Assembly: GCF_002105755.1 (NCBI RefSeq)
Contig: NZ_CP020821.1
Location: 310,001 to 374,000 of the forward strand
Origin: Mycobacterium colombiense CECT 3035
GTDB taxonomy: Bacteria > Actinomycetota > Actinomycetes > Mycobacteriales > Mycobacteriaceae
Direction: 5' to 3'
Length of the DNA: 64,000 bases
The position numbers and the translations under genes were made by a program. Positions 1 through 8,429 of this stretch are shown here, in pieces. The first letter of the stretch is position 1. Each line of letters starts with the position of its first letter. A model generated the notes under the pieces. It was not told where the DNA came from and ran no database searches. It saw only the letters and a program-made list of their open reading frames with translations.

Positions 1-288
1 GTCGCCGGCGCGGTCGCGGCCGGGACGTCGGCACGAGGCGGCCGGCACGCCGCCGCGGACGCCGAAGACGCCTCGGAGAACGGCCTGGCCGGCCCGGATG
101 GGCGACCCACGATCCACCTGCCGCTCGACGATCCGTATCAGGCGCCCGACGGATACCCGATCAAGGCGAGCGCTCGTTACGGCCTGTACTACACGCCGGG
201 CAGCGACCTGTATCGGGACACGCTCGCCGAAATCTGGCTGTCGAGCGAAGAAGTCGCTGAGGCCAACGGCTTCACGCGGGCCGACTGA
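1..288 (+). CDS. C-terminal part of an Rv2721c-like envelope protein (partial)
   Basis: The frame is open from the window edge to a TGA at 286-288, giving the last 95 residues of a protein whose start lies outside. After an Ala/Gly-rich linker there is a YPIKASAR..LYYTPGS..Y..TLAEIWLSSEEVAEANGF segment (listed here in pieces). This resembles the short C-terminal domain (sometimes called SunSET) found in actinobacterial envelope proteins. In M. tuberculosis the neighbour of lexA on this side is Rv2721c, an Ala/Gly-rich membrane protein, and orientation agrees. Function is unknown; the partner of the small C-terminal domain cannot be read from this fragment. Confidence 0.7.
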   Translation, partial: VAGAVAAGTSARGGRHAAADAEDASENGLAGPDGRPTIHLPLDDPYQAPDGYPIKASARYGLYYTPGSDLYRDTLAEIWLSSEEVAEANGFTRAD

Positions 289-304
289 CCCGCTCGCCGT
301 CTCG

Positions 305-1003
305 TCAGACCTTGCGGATGACCGTGACGACCTTGCCCAGCACGGCGGCGTCATTGCCGGGGATGGGGTCGAACGCCGGGTTGTGCGGCATCAGCCACAC
401 CTGACCGCCGGCGCGCTTGAACGTCTTGACGGTGGCCTCGCCGTCGATCATGGCCGCGACGATGTCGCCGTTGTCGGCGACGTTCTGCTGACGCACCACC
501 ACCCAGTCGCCGTCGCAGATCGCGGCCTCGACCATCGAGTCACCGACCACCTTGAGCAGGAAAAGCGTTCCCTCGCCGACCAATTCGCGCGGCAGCGGAA
601 AGACATCCTCGACGGCCTCTTCGGCGAGGATGGGTCCGCCGGCCGCGATGCGCCCGAGCACCGGAACGAACGTGGGCTCCGGCAGGGCGTCCGAGCCGGC
701 CACCTCGGTGGCGGGCGCCGCCACGTCGTCGTCGGCCCCGCGGACGTCGACGGCCCGCGGACGGTTGGGGTCGCGGCGCAGGTAGCCCTTGCGCTCCAGG
801 GTGCGCAGCTGGTGTGCCACCGATGACGTCGACGTCAGGCCGACGGCGTCGCCGATCTCCCGGATGCTCGGCGGGTAGCCGCGGCTGGTGACCGAGGCAC
901 GGATGACATTCAGGATGGTGCGCTGGCGTTCGGTCAGCGAGGAGTCCACGGAGTGCAACCGACCCTCGGGGCCGGCCGATGAGATGTCGTTGCTGTCGCC
1001 CAT
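305..1003 (-). CDS. lexA: LexA repressor, SOS regulator
   Basis: This 232-residue protein represses the SOS regulon and is cut when RecA filaments form on single-stranded DNA. The N-terminal winged helix-turn-helix covers about residues 24-85. The self-cleavage bond is Ala121-Gly122 within GRIAAGG, and the Ser156 (GDSM)/Lys193 (TVKTF) dyad is intact. I chose the ATG at 1003 because it matches the known mycobacterial N-terminus; the in-frame upstream codon at 1039 would place the start inside the SOS box. A LexA site at 1036-1051 lies 32 bp upstream, so the gene is autoregulated. It is divergent from chiZ, which carries similar boxes. Confidence 0.97.
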   Translation of the reverse strand: MGDSNDISSAGPEGRLHSVDSSLTERQRTILNVIRASVTSRGYPPSIREIGDAVGLTSTSSVAHQLRTLERKGYLRRDPNRPRAVDVRGADDDVAAPATEVAGSDALPEPTFVPVLGRIAAGGPILAEEAVEDVFPLPRELVGEGTLFLLKVVGDSMVEAAICDGDWVVVRQQNVADNGDIVAAMIDGEATVKTFKRAGGQVWLMPHNPAFDPIPGNDAAVLGKVVTVIRKV

Positions 1004-1035
1004 GGCACTGAATGTAGCCGCACCGTGGACAAGAA

Positions 1036-1051
1036 TCAAACATGTGTTCGA
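1036..1051. promoter_or_regulatory. LexA binding site (SOS box) of lexA
   Basis: The sequence TCAAAC-ATGT-GTTCGA matches the mycobacterial SOS consensus TCGAAC-N4-GTTCGA with one mismatch. It lies just upstream of the chosen lexA start, as expected for autorepression. Confidence 0.88.
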
Positions 1052-1233
1052 GTGGCGTGTCGCGCCGGCCGGACCGCACTCGCGAAGGGCCGAAAGTCGG
1101 GTGAATCACAAATGTGTAACTCTTCCGAACATCGGGTATTTCTGCCTCGTGACAGTGGTAGAGGCCGACGAACTTGTCGGTGGTGTGATCTAGCGTTTGC
1201 TCGTGCGACACGCTTCGCTCAAATGTTCGGGTT

Positions 1234-1271
1234 TCGAACATACAAGCGATTAGAGTCGAACACACGAGCGA
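1234..1271. promoter_or_regulatory. Two tandem degenerate SOS boxes before chiZ
   Basis: Two sites each keep a perfect TCGAAC half: TCGAAC-ATAC-AAGCGA (1234-1249) and TCGAAC-ACAC-GAGCGA (1256-1271). The second half of each differs from GTTCGA at two or three positions. Their starts are 22 bp apart, about two helical turns, so they could be bound side by side by LexA. They precede the chiZ start by 25 bp. Damage induction of chiZ (Rv2719c) is established in M. tuberculosis; use of these particular sites is inference. Confidence 0.6.
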
Positions 1272-1296
1272 GAGCTAGTTGACCGGAGGAACGAAG

Positions 1297-1791
1297 ATGA
1301 CAGTCATCCACACGCCTGCGCCGCGTACCAGCAGTCTTCGGCGGCCGATCAACGGGCCCGTCCTGGGTGCACGCTACGGGCGGGACGGCCTGGCCAGGTC
1401 CCGCAGGCCCGCGCCGTCGCGGCCGGCTGGTGCGGCGACGCGCTACTACGGCACCGGGGTGGCTATGTCGGCCGCGCCGCACCGCCGGCGCGTCACCACC
1501 TGGGCCTCCACCATCGGGCTGGCGCTTGCCGCCGGGGCGATCACGCTGTGGCTGGGTCTCGTCGCGAACGTCGGCCAGGTCCTCAACGGCGACTCCTCGA
1601 ACTCCGCGGCCCACGTTCCCGACCGCCTCGCCGTCGTCCGCGTCGATGCGGGGGAGTCACTGCAGGACTTCGCGCACCGGGTGGCGCCCGACGCGCCGAC
1701 CACCCAGGTGGCCGACCGGATCCGCGAACTCAACGACCTGCACTCGCCGAATCTGATGGCGGGCCAGACCCTGATCGCTCCGGTCGGCTGA
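1297..1791 (+). CDS. chiZ: LysM cell-wall protein, ChiZ-like cell-division inhibitor
   Basis: This 164-residue protein is the counterpart of Rv2719c (165 aa), an SOS-induced protein that halts division during DNA damage. A basic cytoplasmic N-terminal tail (about 1-65) is followed by one membrane segment (about 70-92). A LysM peptidoglycan-binding domain (about 112-162) ends in GQTLIAPVG. The ATG at 1297 has the Shine-Dalgarno GGAGGA seven bases upstream; the TTG at 1279 is less likely because it precedes that site. It is divergent from lexA and shares its damage-responsive intergenic region. Reported hydrolase activity in M. tuberculosis is not visible as a separate catalytic domain here. 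Confidence 0.9.
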   Translation: MTVIHTPAPRTSSLRRPINGPVLGARYGRDGLARSRRPAPSRPAGAATRYYGTGVAMSAAPHRRRVTTWASTIGLALAAGAITLWLGLVANVGQVLNGDSSNSAAHVPDRLAVVRVDAGESLQDFAHRVAPDAPTTQVADRIRELNDLHSPNLMAGQTLIAPVG

Positions 1792-1940
1792 GAACCGTTG
1801 TGCGACCACGGCTCTGCACCGGCGGTGCCCGGCCGCCGGCGGTGGGTCCATAGGCCCGACGGCTCCATTGGCCGTGCAGGTCAGCGCGCGGGTACGCTCA
1901 AAGTTCAGCGATACCTTGTCGGCGCGATGAAGGAGCGGTC

Positions 1941-2405
1941 ATGCACTGTCCGTTCTGCCGCCATCCCGACTCCCGGGTGATCGACTCGCGCGAAACCGAC
2001 GAGGGTCAGGCCATCCGCCGCCGGCGATCCTGTCCCGAGTGCGGGCGGCGTTTCACCACCGTGGAGACCGCGGTCCTGGCGGTGGTCAAACGCAGCGGCG
2101 TCACCGAACCGTTCAGCAGGGAGAAGGTGATCAGCGGGGTTCGCCGGGCCTGCCAGGGGCGTCAGGTCGACGACGATGCGCTGAACCTGCTGGCTCAGCA
2201 GGTCGAAGACACGGTGCGCGCCGCAGGCTCGCCCGAGATCCCCAGCCATGAGGTCGGCCTCGCCATCCTCGGGCCGCTGCGCGACCTCGACGAGGTGGCC
2301 TACTTGCGGTTCGCCTCCGTATACCGGTCGTTCGAGTCGGCGGACGATTTCGAACGCGAGATCCAGGCGCTGCGCGATCACCGCGGAGTGGCGACCCCCG
2401 GCTAG
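1941..2405 (+). CDS. nrdR: NrdR, ribonucleotide reductase repressor
   Basis: NrdR is a nucleotide-sensing repressor of ribonucleotide reductase genes. The 154-residue protein starts with a zinc ribbon (Cys3, Cys6, Cys31, Cys34) and continues with an ATP-cone domain (about 49-139) that reads ATP/dATP. The ATG at 1941 is preceded by AAGGAGCGG. Its place beside lexA and chiZ is conserved in mycobacteria and puts dNTP supply next to damage control. I saw no convincing NrdR box in its own 149-bp upstream gap. The 3' side carries a duplicated hairpin (2406-2497). Confidence 0.96.
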   Translation: MHCPFCRHPDSRVIDSRETDEGQAIRRRRSCPECGRRFTTVETAVLAVVKRSGVTEPFSREKVISGVRRACQGRQVDDDALNLLAQQVEDTVRAAGSPEIPSHEVGLAILGPLRDLDEVAYLRFASVYRSFESADDFEREIQALRDHRGVATPG

Positions 2406-2497
2406 TCAGCGGGCCGTCCCGGCCCGCATCGTCACCGGGCTGGTTGGAATTGCCCGGCTCCTCAGCGGGCCGTCCCGGCCCGCATCGTCACCGGGCT
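2406..2497. repeat. 36-bp direct repeat carrying two identical hairpins after nrdR
   Basis: A 36-bp unit (2406-2441) is repeated exactly at 2462-2497, 56 bp apart start to start. Each copy contains a 7-bp stem, GCGGGCC / GGCCCGC, around a GTCCC loop (2409-2427 and 2465-2483). The stems could act as tandem terminators of nrdR. The second copy ends 12 bp before the nitrobindin start codon, so it also forms that gene's leader or promoter region. There is no T-tract, which is usual for mycobacterial terminators. Confidence 0.85.
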
Positions 2498-2509
2498 AGG
2501 CTCGGCTGC

Positions 2510-2995
2510 ATGCCCCCTGACTTGCATCCCGACCTTTCCGCGCTGGCCCCGCTCCTGGGGACCTGGGCCGGGCAGGGTTCGGGTAAGTACCCGACGATCC
2601 CGCCCTTCGACTATCTCGAAGAGGTGGTCTTCGGCCATGTCGGTAAGCCGTTTCTGGCCTACGGGCAGAAGACCAAGGCGGTGGCCGACGGCAAGCCGCT
2701 GCACGCCGAGACCGGTTATCTCCGCGTGCCCCGAGAGGGTCACGTCGAACTGGTTCTGGCCCATCCCAGCGGCATCACCGAAATCGAGGTCGGCACCTAT
2801 TCGGTCACCGGCGACGTCATCGAAATGCAGATGTCGACGACGACGGTCGGGCTGACGCCCAGCGCGAAAGAGGTGACGGCGCTTGGCCGTTCCTTCCGCA
2901 TCGACGGCGACGAGCTGTCCTACACGGTGCAGATGGGTGCGGTCGGGCAACCGCTGCAGGACCACCTCGCCGCGGTGTTGCACCGGCAGCGCTGA
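2510..2995 (+). CDS. Nitrobindin-like heme beta-barrel protein
   Basis: This 161-residue protein matches Rv2717c (Mt-nitrobindin, 164 aa), a ten-stranded beta-barrel that binds ferric heme and can scavenge or isomerise peroxynitrite. The family signature LGTWAGQGSGKYPTI lies at residues 16-30. By distance from the C-terminus, His152 corresponds to the heme-ligating His155 of Mt-Nb; His158 is the other candidate. The start at 2510 (ATG) is chosen because the family begins shortly before the GTW motif; the open frame extends upstream through the repeat. It is convergent with the broken PhzF-like gene. Confidence 0.9.
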   Translation: MPPDLHPDLSALAPLLGTWAGQGSGKYPTIPPFDYLEEVVFGHVGKPFLAYGQKTKAVADGKPLHAETGYLRVPREGHVELVLAHPSGITEIEVGTYSVTGDVIEMQMSTTTVGLTPSAKEVTALGRSFRIDGDELSYTVQMGAVGQPLQDHLAAVLHRQR

Positions 2996-3015
2996 ACGCG
3001 GGGCCTCGGCCGCCG

Positions 3016-3703
3016 TCAGTCCAGGTGTCGCACACCGTCATTGACGACCCGCCCGGCCACCCCGACCCAGCCCTCGGCGCTCCACGTGGTGTCGATGACC
3101 GAGCCCTTGCCCTGGATGATCCGCAGGCTCTGGCTCAGGTAATCGGTGATCCGCATCGTCCGCCGAACCGGTCGCCTCGTCCTCGACCACCCCGAGGTTG
3201 GCGGCGAACATGCGCGACCGCAGCGACCCCGCCGCCCGGTCGGTCCAGGCCCACAGGTAGTGCGCGGCGTCGTCGGGGTAGTCCGCCGGGTCGGCCGCAA
3301 GAACCTCGTCGGCCGAACCGAATTCGTGCAGGGCGAATTCCGGCGCCCAGTCCGCGCGGGCGTTGATGCGGGCCCGGTGGCCGTCGTAACCCACCTGCAC
3401 GATCCCGGCCGGCACCTGCAGCGTGTTGATCGGCGAACCGTGCTCGCGCAGCCACCACGTCGCGCCGACGGTCGGATGCCCGGCGAACGGCAGCTCGGTC
3501 CGCGGCGTGTAGATGGTGGCGTGCGCGGTGGGCGATCCGGGGGCCGGAAGATCGACGAAAACGGTCTCGCTGTAGCCCAATTGGGTCGCCAGCCGCTGCC
3601 GGGCCGTGGCCTCGACCTGGCCGGCGTCCACCACGCCCAGCGGATTACCGAAATTGCCGTCCGAATCGGTGAACACCCGCAACACCGTCACGTCGATCCC
3701 CAT
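3016..3703 (-). pseudogene. PhzF-family isomerase-like gene, broken by a +1 frameshift
   Basis: The product matches Rv2716, a PhzF/diaminopimelate-epimerase-fold protein of unknown substrate. The 5' part (3703 to about 3160) encodes [11 protein letters not shown]...GYSETVFVD...EDEATGSA. The frame then runs into unrelated residues, while [18 protein letters not shown]...DGVRHLD continues in another frame to the stop at 3016. One extra G on the coding strand (C at 3160/3161 on the plus strand) explains this; removing it restores 228 codons, exactly the Rv2716 length. The break falls just after the DEATGSA family motif. It may be a real recent mutation or a sequencing error. The gene is convergent with the nitrobindin gene. 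Confidence 0.85.
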
Positions 3704-3748
3704 GGCCCGACTGTACGACGCGGCATCCGGCCGTATCGATCAAGGTGA

Positions 3749-4780
3749 TCAGGTGGCGCTGCGCTCGTCGGACCCCATCGCGTTCAGCACCGCGACACGA
3801 GTGGGCGCCGGACCCGAGACGGCCTGCTCGCCGCCGCCGGTGCGGAGCAAAGCGCGAAGGCTGGCCTGGTCGTATTCGGCGGGGTCGGTGGAATCGATGA
3901 AGCGCTCGACGACGTCGATGAAGCGCGCCGGGTCGTCGTGAAAGGGAAAGTGGCCGGAGCCTTCGAAGATCTCCAGACGCGAGCCCGGCATCGCGGCATG
4001 CGCCATCCGCGCGTGCCGGACCGGAACCACCACATCCTTTGTGCCCCAGACGATCTGGACCGGAATGGCTTCGGTCAAATAACACCGGTCGAGCATCGTG
4101 ACGATCTGCCCACGCCAGTCCACCACCGCGCGCAGCGTCCGGCTGAACGCCGCCGAGGCCGTCGGTTCGGGCAGGTCGTCGAGGATCCGCAGCACGTTGG
4201 GCAGGTCGCGGCCCAGCCCGGTGCTGCCCAACGCCAGACCCATGACGCGCCCCAGGGCCTGAACCGCCGGCAGCACCAGCGGCAACCGCAGCAGCGCGAT
4301 CGCCTCGCTGCCCATCGGCAGCGAGGCCCAGCGCAGCACGAAGTTGACGTCCTTGGTGACGCCGCCGGCGCCCACCAAGATCAGCCGTTCCACCAAATGC
4401 GGGAATTGATAAGCGAATTGCATGGCCACGCCGCCGCCGAGCGAGTGACCGATGATCGTGACCCGCTCGATGTCGAGCACGCTGAGCAGGTCACGCATCC
4501 CGTTCGCATACGCCGCAATCGAGTAGTCGGCGCGCGGCTTGTCGGATCGCCCGTGGCCCAGCAGATCCGGGGCGATCACCGTGAAACGCTGGGCGAGCTT
4601 GGCCTGCACGGTATTCCACGTGGTCGAGTTGTCGCCGATGCCGTGGATCAGCAGGATCGCCGGCCCGGAACCGGCGATGCGGTAGGCCCGCTTGTACCCG
4701 TGGATGGTGCGGAACTCGAGTTTGGGTGCGGTCACTTCACGCACCGGGCGGAGCGTGGGATTGCGCTTCCGCTCGGTCAT
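3749..4780 (-). CDS. Alpha/beta-hydrolase fold enzyme, Rv2715-like
   Basis: This 343-residue protein (Rv2715 has 341) has a complete alpha/beta-hydrolase pattern: oxyanion loop HGIGDNSTTW near 46-55, DLLGHGRSD, nucleophile Ser113 in GHSLGG, acid in WGTKDVVVP, and catalytic His in GSGHFPFHDD. It resembles C-C bond hydrolases and epoxide-hydrolase-like enzymes, but no substrate can be assigned. There is no signal peptide, so it should be cytoplasmic. It lies between the PAC2 and PhzF-like genes in the same direction, and a shared transcript is likely. Confidence 0.88.
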   Translation of the reverse strand: MTERKRNPTLRPVREVTAPKLEFRTIHGYKRAYRIAGSGPAILLIHGIGDNSTTWNTVQAKLAQRFTVIAPDLLGHGRSDKPRADYSIAAYANGMRDLLSVLDIERVTIIGHSLGGGVAMQFAYQFPHLVERLILVGAGGVTKDVNFVLRWASLPMGSEAIALLRLPLVLPAVQALGRVMGLALGSTGLGRDLPNVLRILDDLPEPTASAAFSRTLRAVVDWRGQIVTMLDRCYLTEAIPVQIVWGTKDVVVPVRHARMAHAAMPGSRLEIFEGSGHFPFHDDPARFIDVVERFIDSTDPAEYDQASLRALLRTGGGEQAVSGPAPTRVAVLNAMGSDERSAT

Positions 4781-4843
4781 ATCGCCAACCTTGGTGTCGG
4801 GCCGGGCTAAGGGCGATCCGGCGGGGGCGTCACGCTGAGGGGG

Positions 4844-5815
4844 TCAGGCCTTGTCGTCGTCGTCGTACTTCTTCTCCGCCTGCTGGGCCAGAAACCGCTC
4901 GAACTCCGCGCCCAGCTCGTCGCCGCTAGGCAGATCCTCGTCGCGAGCCAGTAACGATCTGTTCTCCTGAGCGTCGATGAAGGCATCGTACTGGCGCTCC
5001 AGCGCGGCCACCACTTGAGCGACCTCCGCGCTCGCTTCGACCTGTTCGTCGATCTTGGCCCGAATCACCTCCGCCGCTTCGGTCAGCGCCGTCAGCGGCA
5101 GCTCCAGCGACGCGGTCTTGGCGACCTGCTCGAGCAACGCCTGCGCGGCGGCCGGGTAATCGGTCTGGGTGAGGTAGTGCGGGACGTGCACGGTGTAGCC
5201 GACGACCTCGTGACCGTGCTGGCCCATCCGGTACTCCAGCAGGTTGGACGCGCTGCCGGGAACTTGGATCTCCGAGATCCACGGCTGGAAGTTGGCGATC
5301 AACTCCGGGTTGTTGGAGTGTGCGGTCATGGTGGTCGGACGGGTGTGCGGGACCGCCATCGGGACGGTGCCCAGGCCGATGGTCTGGCGCACGCCGAGGC
5401 GCTCGGCCAGCAGCCGAACGGCGGTGATGAAGCGCTCCCACTTGAGGTCGGGTTCCATGCCGGCGAGCAACAGGAACGGCGTGCCGACCGTGTCACGCAT
5501 CGCGTAGAGGCTCAGCTCGGGGTCCTCGTAGTGGGTGAAGTGGTCGGTCTTGAACGTCATCAGCGGCCGCCGGGAGCGGTAGTCCAGCAATTCGTCGATC
5601 GCGAAAGACGCGACCAGCTCGGTGTCCAGCACCGCCTTGAGGTGCGCGGCCGCCAGTTTGATGGCGTGACCGGCGTCGGAAAAGCCCTCCAGCGCATGCA
5701 CCAGCACCGGACCGCGGCCGTCGGACGTCGACAACTGCGGTGCCGGCAGCTCCAGCTCGTACATGCCAGCCTGCCCTGGCTGGTACTGATCACCTGGGTC
5801 TCGGTGGTGAGCCAT
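4844..5815 (-). CDS. PAC2-family protein (proteasome-assembly-chaperone fold)
   Basis: This 323-residue protein corresponds to Rv2714 (324 aa). It has the PAC2 fold, seen also in eukaryotic proteasome assembly chaperones; the role in mycobacteria is not settled. Landmarks are ELPAPQLSTSDGRGPVLVHA near the N-terminus, the central KWERFITAVRLLAERLGV helix, and a highly charged C-terminal tail ending KKYDDDDKA. I start at the ATG at 5815 because AGGAGG lies nine bases upstream; the ATG at 5764 is an alternative that would match the M. tuberculosis N-terminus less closely in length. It heads the leftward run with the hydrolase. Confidence 0.88.
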   Translation of the reverse strand: MAHHRDPGDQYQPGQAGMYELELPAPQLSTSDGRGPVLVHALEGFSDAGHAIKLAAAHLKAVLDTELVASFAIDELLDYRSRRPLMTFKTDHFTHYEDPELSLYAMRDTVGTPFLLLAGMEPDLKWERFITAVRLLAERLGVRQTIGLGTVPMAVPHTRPTTMTAHSNNPELIANFQPWISEIQVPGSASNLLEYRMGQHGHEVVGYTVHVPHYLTQTDYPAAAQALLEQVAKTASLELPLTALTEAAEVIRAKIDEQVEASAEVAQVVAALERQYDAFIDAQENRSLLARDEDLPSGDELGAEFERFLAQQAEKKYDDDDKA

Positions 5816-6045
5816 CTGCAATCGCCTCCTCTCGGGAGTCTCTCCAGGGTGCCCTACCAAGTGTCCCCTGAATCGGGCGGCACCCAACAGCCATCAGCGA
5901 ACTTCGCGATCAGCTATGAGCTGAAACGCGATAATCCGCAGGCGTAATCCGCGAACGAGATTGCCGCGGGCCGCCGTCGTGTGTGCCAGCAAACCCGTGG
6001 CGCACCGCGATGTGTGGAAGTCGGCTTGTCGACCACCGGTCAGGC

Positions 6046-6881
6046 ATGATGAAGGCGATGCGCATTCGGATCCTGATGCTGTGCCTGGTCGTGGGGGTGG
6101 CTACGTCGCTGACGGCGTGTCGTCCTCCGGTCCAGCATGCGTCGGGCGCGCCGGTGTCCGCGCCGCGCGTCGGCGGTCCGGTGCAGCGGCTCAGCCAGCC
6201 CGAGCAGAAGGCCGTCGCGGGCCCGGTCGAGCCGGATCGGCGCATTGGGGCGATATTCATCGACGGTGGCCCGCTGCACGTGTGCACCGGCTCGGTGGTG
6301 CACTCGACGGGCGGCAACCTGATCATGACCGCCGCGCACTGCCTGGCCGGGGCCTCGCTGATCACCTTCGTGCCCGGTTTCGCCGGGGACGCCGCACCCG
6401 GCCCCGCCGATGTGTGGAAGGCCGACGCGGTCTACCTCGACCCACGCTGGATGGCGAGCAAGGACCCGCACGCCGACTACGCGATCGCGCGGGTCAGCAA
6501 CGAGGCCGGCGCTCCCGTCGAGTCCCGGGTCGGCCTGGCGCTGACGCTGGGTGTGACGCCCCGCCCGGCAGTCGCGTCACCGTGCTGGGCTATCCGGCGG
6601 GCGTGGGTGGCTCGCCCATCGGGTGCCAGGCCAGCACGTCCGTCACCGACACCGGGTTCCCCGCACTGGCCTGCGAGGGGCTGGTGGACGGGACCAGCGG
6701 CGCGCCGTGGGTCAGCGGCACCACGCTGATCGGGCTGATCGGGGGTCTCGAGCGGGGCGGCTGCGCCGCGAACATGTCGTACTCGGCGCCGTTCGACGCG
6801 CAGACCGCGGAGCTGCTGAAGCGCGCCGAGGTCGGCGGTCCCGGCGATCCGGTCCCGAACGACCTCACCGACGCCTGCTAG
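6046..6881 (+). pseudogene. Trypsin-like serine protease lipoprotein, frameshifted
   Basis: The 5' frame encodes a lipoprotein signal with lipobox LTAC (from the ATG at 6046) and a chymotrypsin-fold start: catalytic His in MTAAHC and catalytic Asp in HADYAIARV. After GLALTLGVTP it runs into meaningless sequence to 6729. The rest of the domain, RVTVLGYPAGVGG...GTSGAPWVSG with the catalytic Ser, continues in another frame to a stop at 6881. One missing base in the C-rich tract at 6559-6566 explains it; restoring it gives about 278 residues with a full triad. Real mutation and homopolymer error are both possible. No equivalent sits here in M. tuberculosis H37Rv. Confidence 0.82.
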
Positions 6882-6901
6882 CGGCGATCGCCACCGTCGC
6901 G

Positions 6902-8317
6902 TCAGTGGCGGAACTGGTTGAGCGCCCGGACCTTGTTCATCACGTCGAGCGCCGCCACCTTGTAGGCCTCGGAGAACGTTGGGTAGTTGAACACCGCGTC
7001 CACCAGGTATTCCACCGTGCCGCCGCACCCCATCACCGCCTGCCCGATGTGCACCATCTCGGTGGCGCTGGTGCCGAAGATGTGCACGCCGAGCACCTTG
7101 AGGTCCTCGGTGGACACCAGCAGCTTGAGCATCCCGTAGGAGTCGCCGGCGATCTGGCCGCGCGCCAGCTCGCGGTACCTGGCGACGCCGACCTCGTAGG
7201 GCACTGAGGCTTTCGTCAGCTCCACCTCGGTGGCGCCGACGTAGGAGACCTCGGGAATGGAGTAGATGCCGATCGGTTGCAGCTCGGTGATGCCGTCGCT
7301 CGCTTCCCCGAACGCGTGGTAGGCGGCCAGGCGTCCCTGCTCCATGGACGTCGCGGCCAGCGCGGGGAAGCCGATCACGTCGCCGACCGCGTAGATGTGG
7401 GGCACCTTGGTCTGGAAGTTGTCGTCGACGAAGATCCGGCCGCGGTTGTCGGCTTCCAGCTCGGCGTTGTGCAGGTCGAGGTGATCGGTCTGGCCCTGCC
7501 GCCCGGCCGAGTACATCACCGTCTCGGCGGGGATCTGTTTGCCGCTGGCCAGGGTGGTGACGGTGCCCGCCGACCCGACGTCGACGGCGGTCACCTCCTC
7601 GCCGAACCGGAACGTCACCGCGAGGTCGCGCAGGTGGAACTTCAGCGCCTCGACGACTTCGGGGTCGCAGAAGTCGAGCATGTCGTCGCGCTTCTCCACG
7701 ACGGTGACCTTGGTGCCCAGGGCGGCGAACATCGAGGCGTACTCGATGCCGATGACACCCGCGCCGACCACCACCATCGAGGTGGGCAGCGACTTGAGGT
7801 CGAGGATCCCGTCGGAGTCGAGCACCCGGTGCTCGTCGAACTCCACACCGGAGGGGCGGGCCGGCCGGGTGCCGGTGGCGATGACGACGTAATTGCCTGT
7901 GATGGTTATCTTTTCGCGCCGCGACGGGTCCTCGACCTCGATGGTGTGTGGGTCTACGAAACGCCCGTGGCCGATCAGCAGGTCGATGCGGTTGCGCATC
8001 AGCTGGTTGCGGACCACGTCGACTTCCTTGCCGATCACGTGCTGCGTGCGGGCCAGCAGGTCGGCCGGGGTGATCTTCTCCTTCACGCGGTAGCTCGCGC
8101 CGTAGAGTTCGCGCTGGCTCATCCCGGTGAGATAGAGGACCGCCTCGCGCAACGTCTTTGACGGAATGGTGCCGGTCTGGACGCACACACCGCCGAGCAT
8201 CTGGCCGCGCTCGACGACGGCGACCGACTTGCCGAGCTTGGCCGAGGCGATGGCGGCCTTCTGTCCGCCGGGCCCTGACCCGATGACCACCATGTCGTAC
8301 TCTTGCGCCGAACTCAT
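6902..8317 (-). CDS. sthA: Soluble pyridine nucleotide transhydrogenase
   Basis: This 471-residue flavoprotein matches Rv2713 (468 aa). SthA moves reducing equivalents between NADPH and NAD+. The FAD-binding Rossmann motif GSGPGG is at about 13-18, a second nucleotide-binding GAGVIGIE motif lies mid-protein, and the C-terminal dimerisation domain is complete. The redox-disulfide of related reductases is missing: Cys45 is present in [13 protein letters not shown] but the second position is Thr50. That pattern separates transhydrogenases from lipoamide or mycothiol reductases. It is convergent with the protease gene and divergent from the DUF4192 gene. Confidence 0.93.
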   Translation of the reverse strand: MSSAQEYDMVVIGSGPGGQKAAIASAKLGKSVAVVERGQMLGGVCVQTGTIPSKTLREAVLYLTGMSQRELYGASYRVKEKITPADLLARTQHVIGKEVDVVRNQLMRNRIDLLIGHGRFVDPHTIEVEDPSRREKITITGNYVVIATGTRPARPSGVEFDEHRVLDSDGILDLKSLPTSMVVVGAGVIGIEYASMFAALGTKVTVVEKRDDMLDFCDPEVVEALKFHLRDLAVTFRFGEEVTAVDVGSAGTVTTLASGKQIPAETVMYSAGRQGQTDHLDLHNAELEADNRGRIFVDDNFQTKVPHIYAVGDVIGFPALAATSMEQGRLAAYHAFGEASDGITELQPIGIYSIPEVSYVGATEVELTKASVPYEVGVARYRELARGQIAGDSYGMLKLLVSTEDLKVLGVHIFGTSATEMVHIGQAVMGCGGTVEYLVDAVFNYPTFSEAYKVAALDVMNKVRALNQFRH

Positions 8318-8429
8318 GGCTTAAACAGTAAGGCAGCACAACGCACAGTGCTGGGTTCATCCACAGGTCCGCCGCCGCACCCGCGCACGCGTGCACCGGT
8401 TGACGGTGGCGGCCGTCAGCGTTGTGCCC

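Noticed and set aside
1225..1239. Inverted repeat GTTCG-N5-CGAAC
   Set aside because: Its polarity is opposite to the SOS box, and it overlaps one of the better LexA half-sites, so it was not called a separate site.
1792..1940. NrdR boxes upstream of nrdR
   Set aside because: No pair of AT-rich 16-bp boxes is present; only GC-rich inverted segments.
6477..8396. A 639-codon minus-strand open frame
   Set aside because: It runs in another frame over sthA and antisense to the protease gene; no family resemblance.
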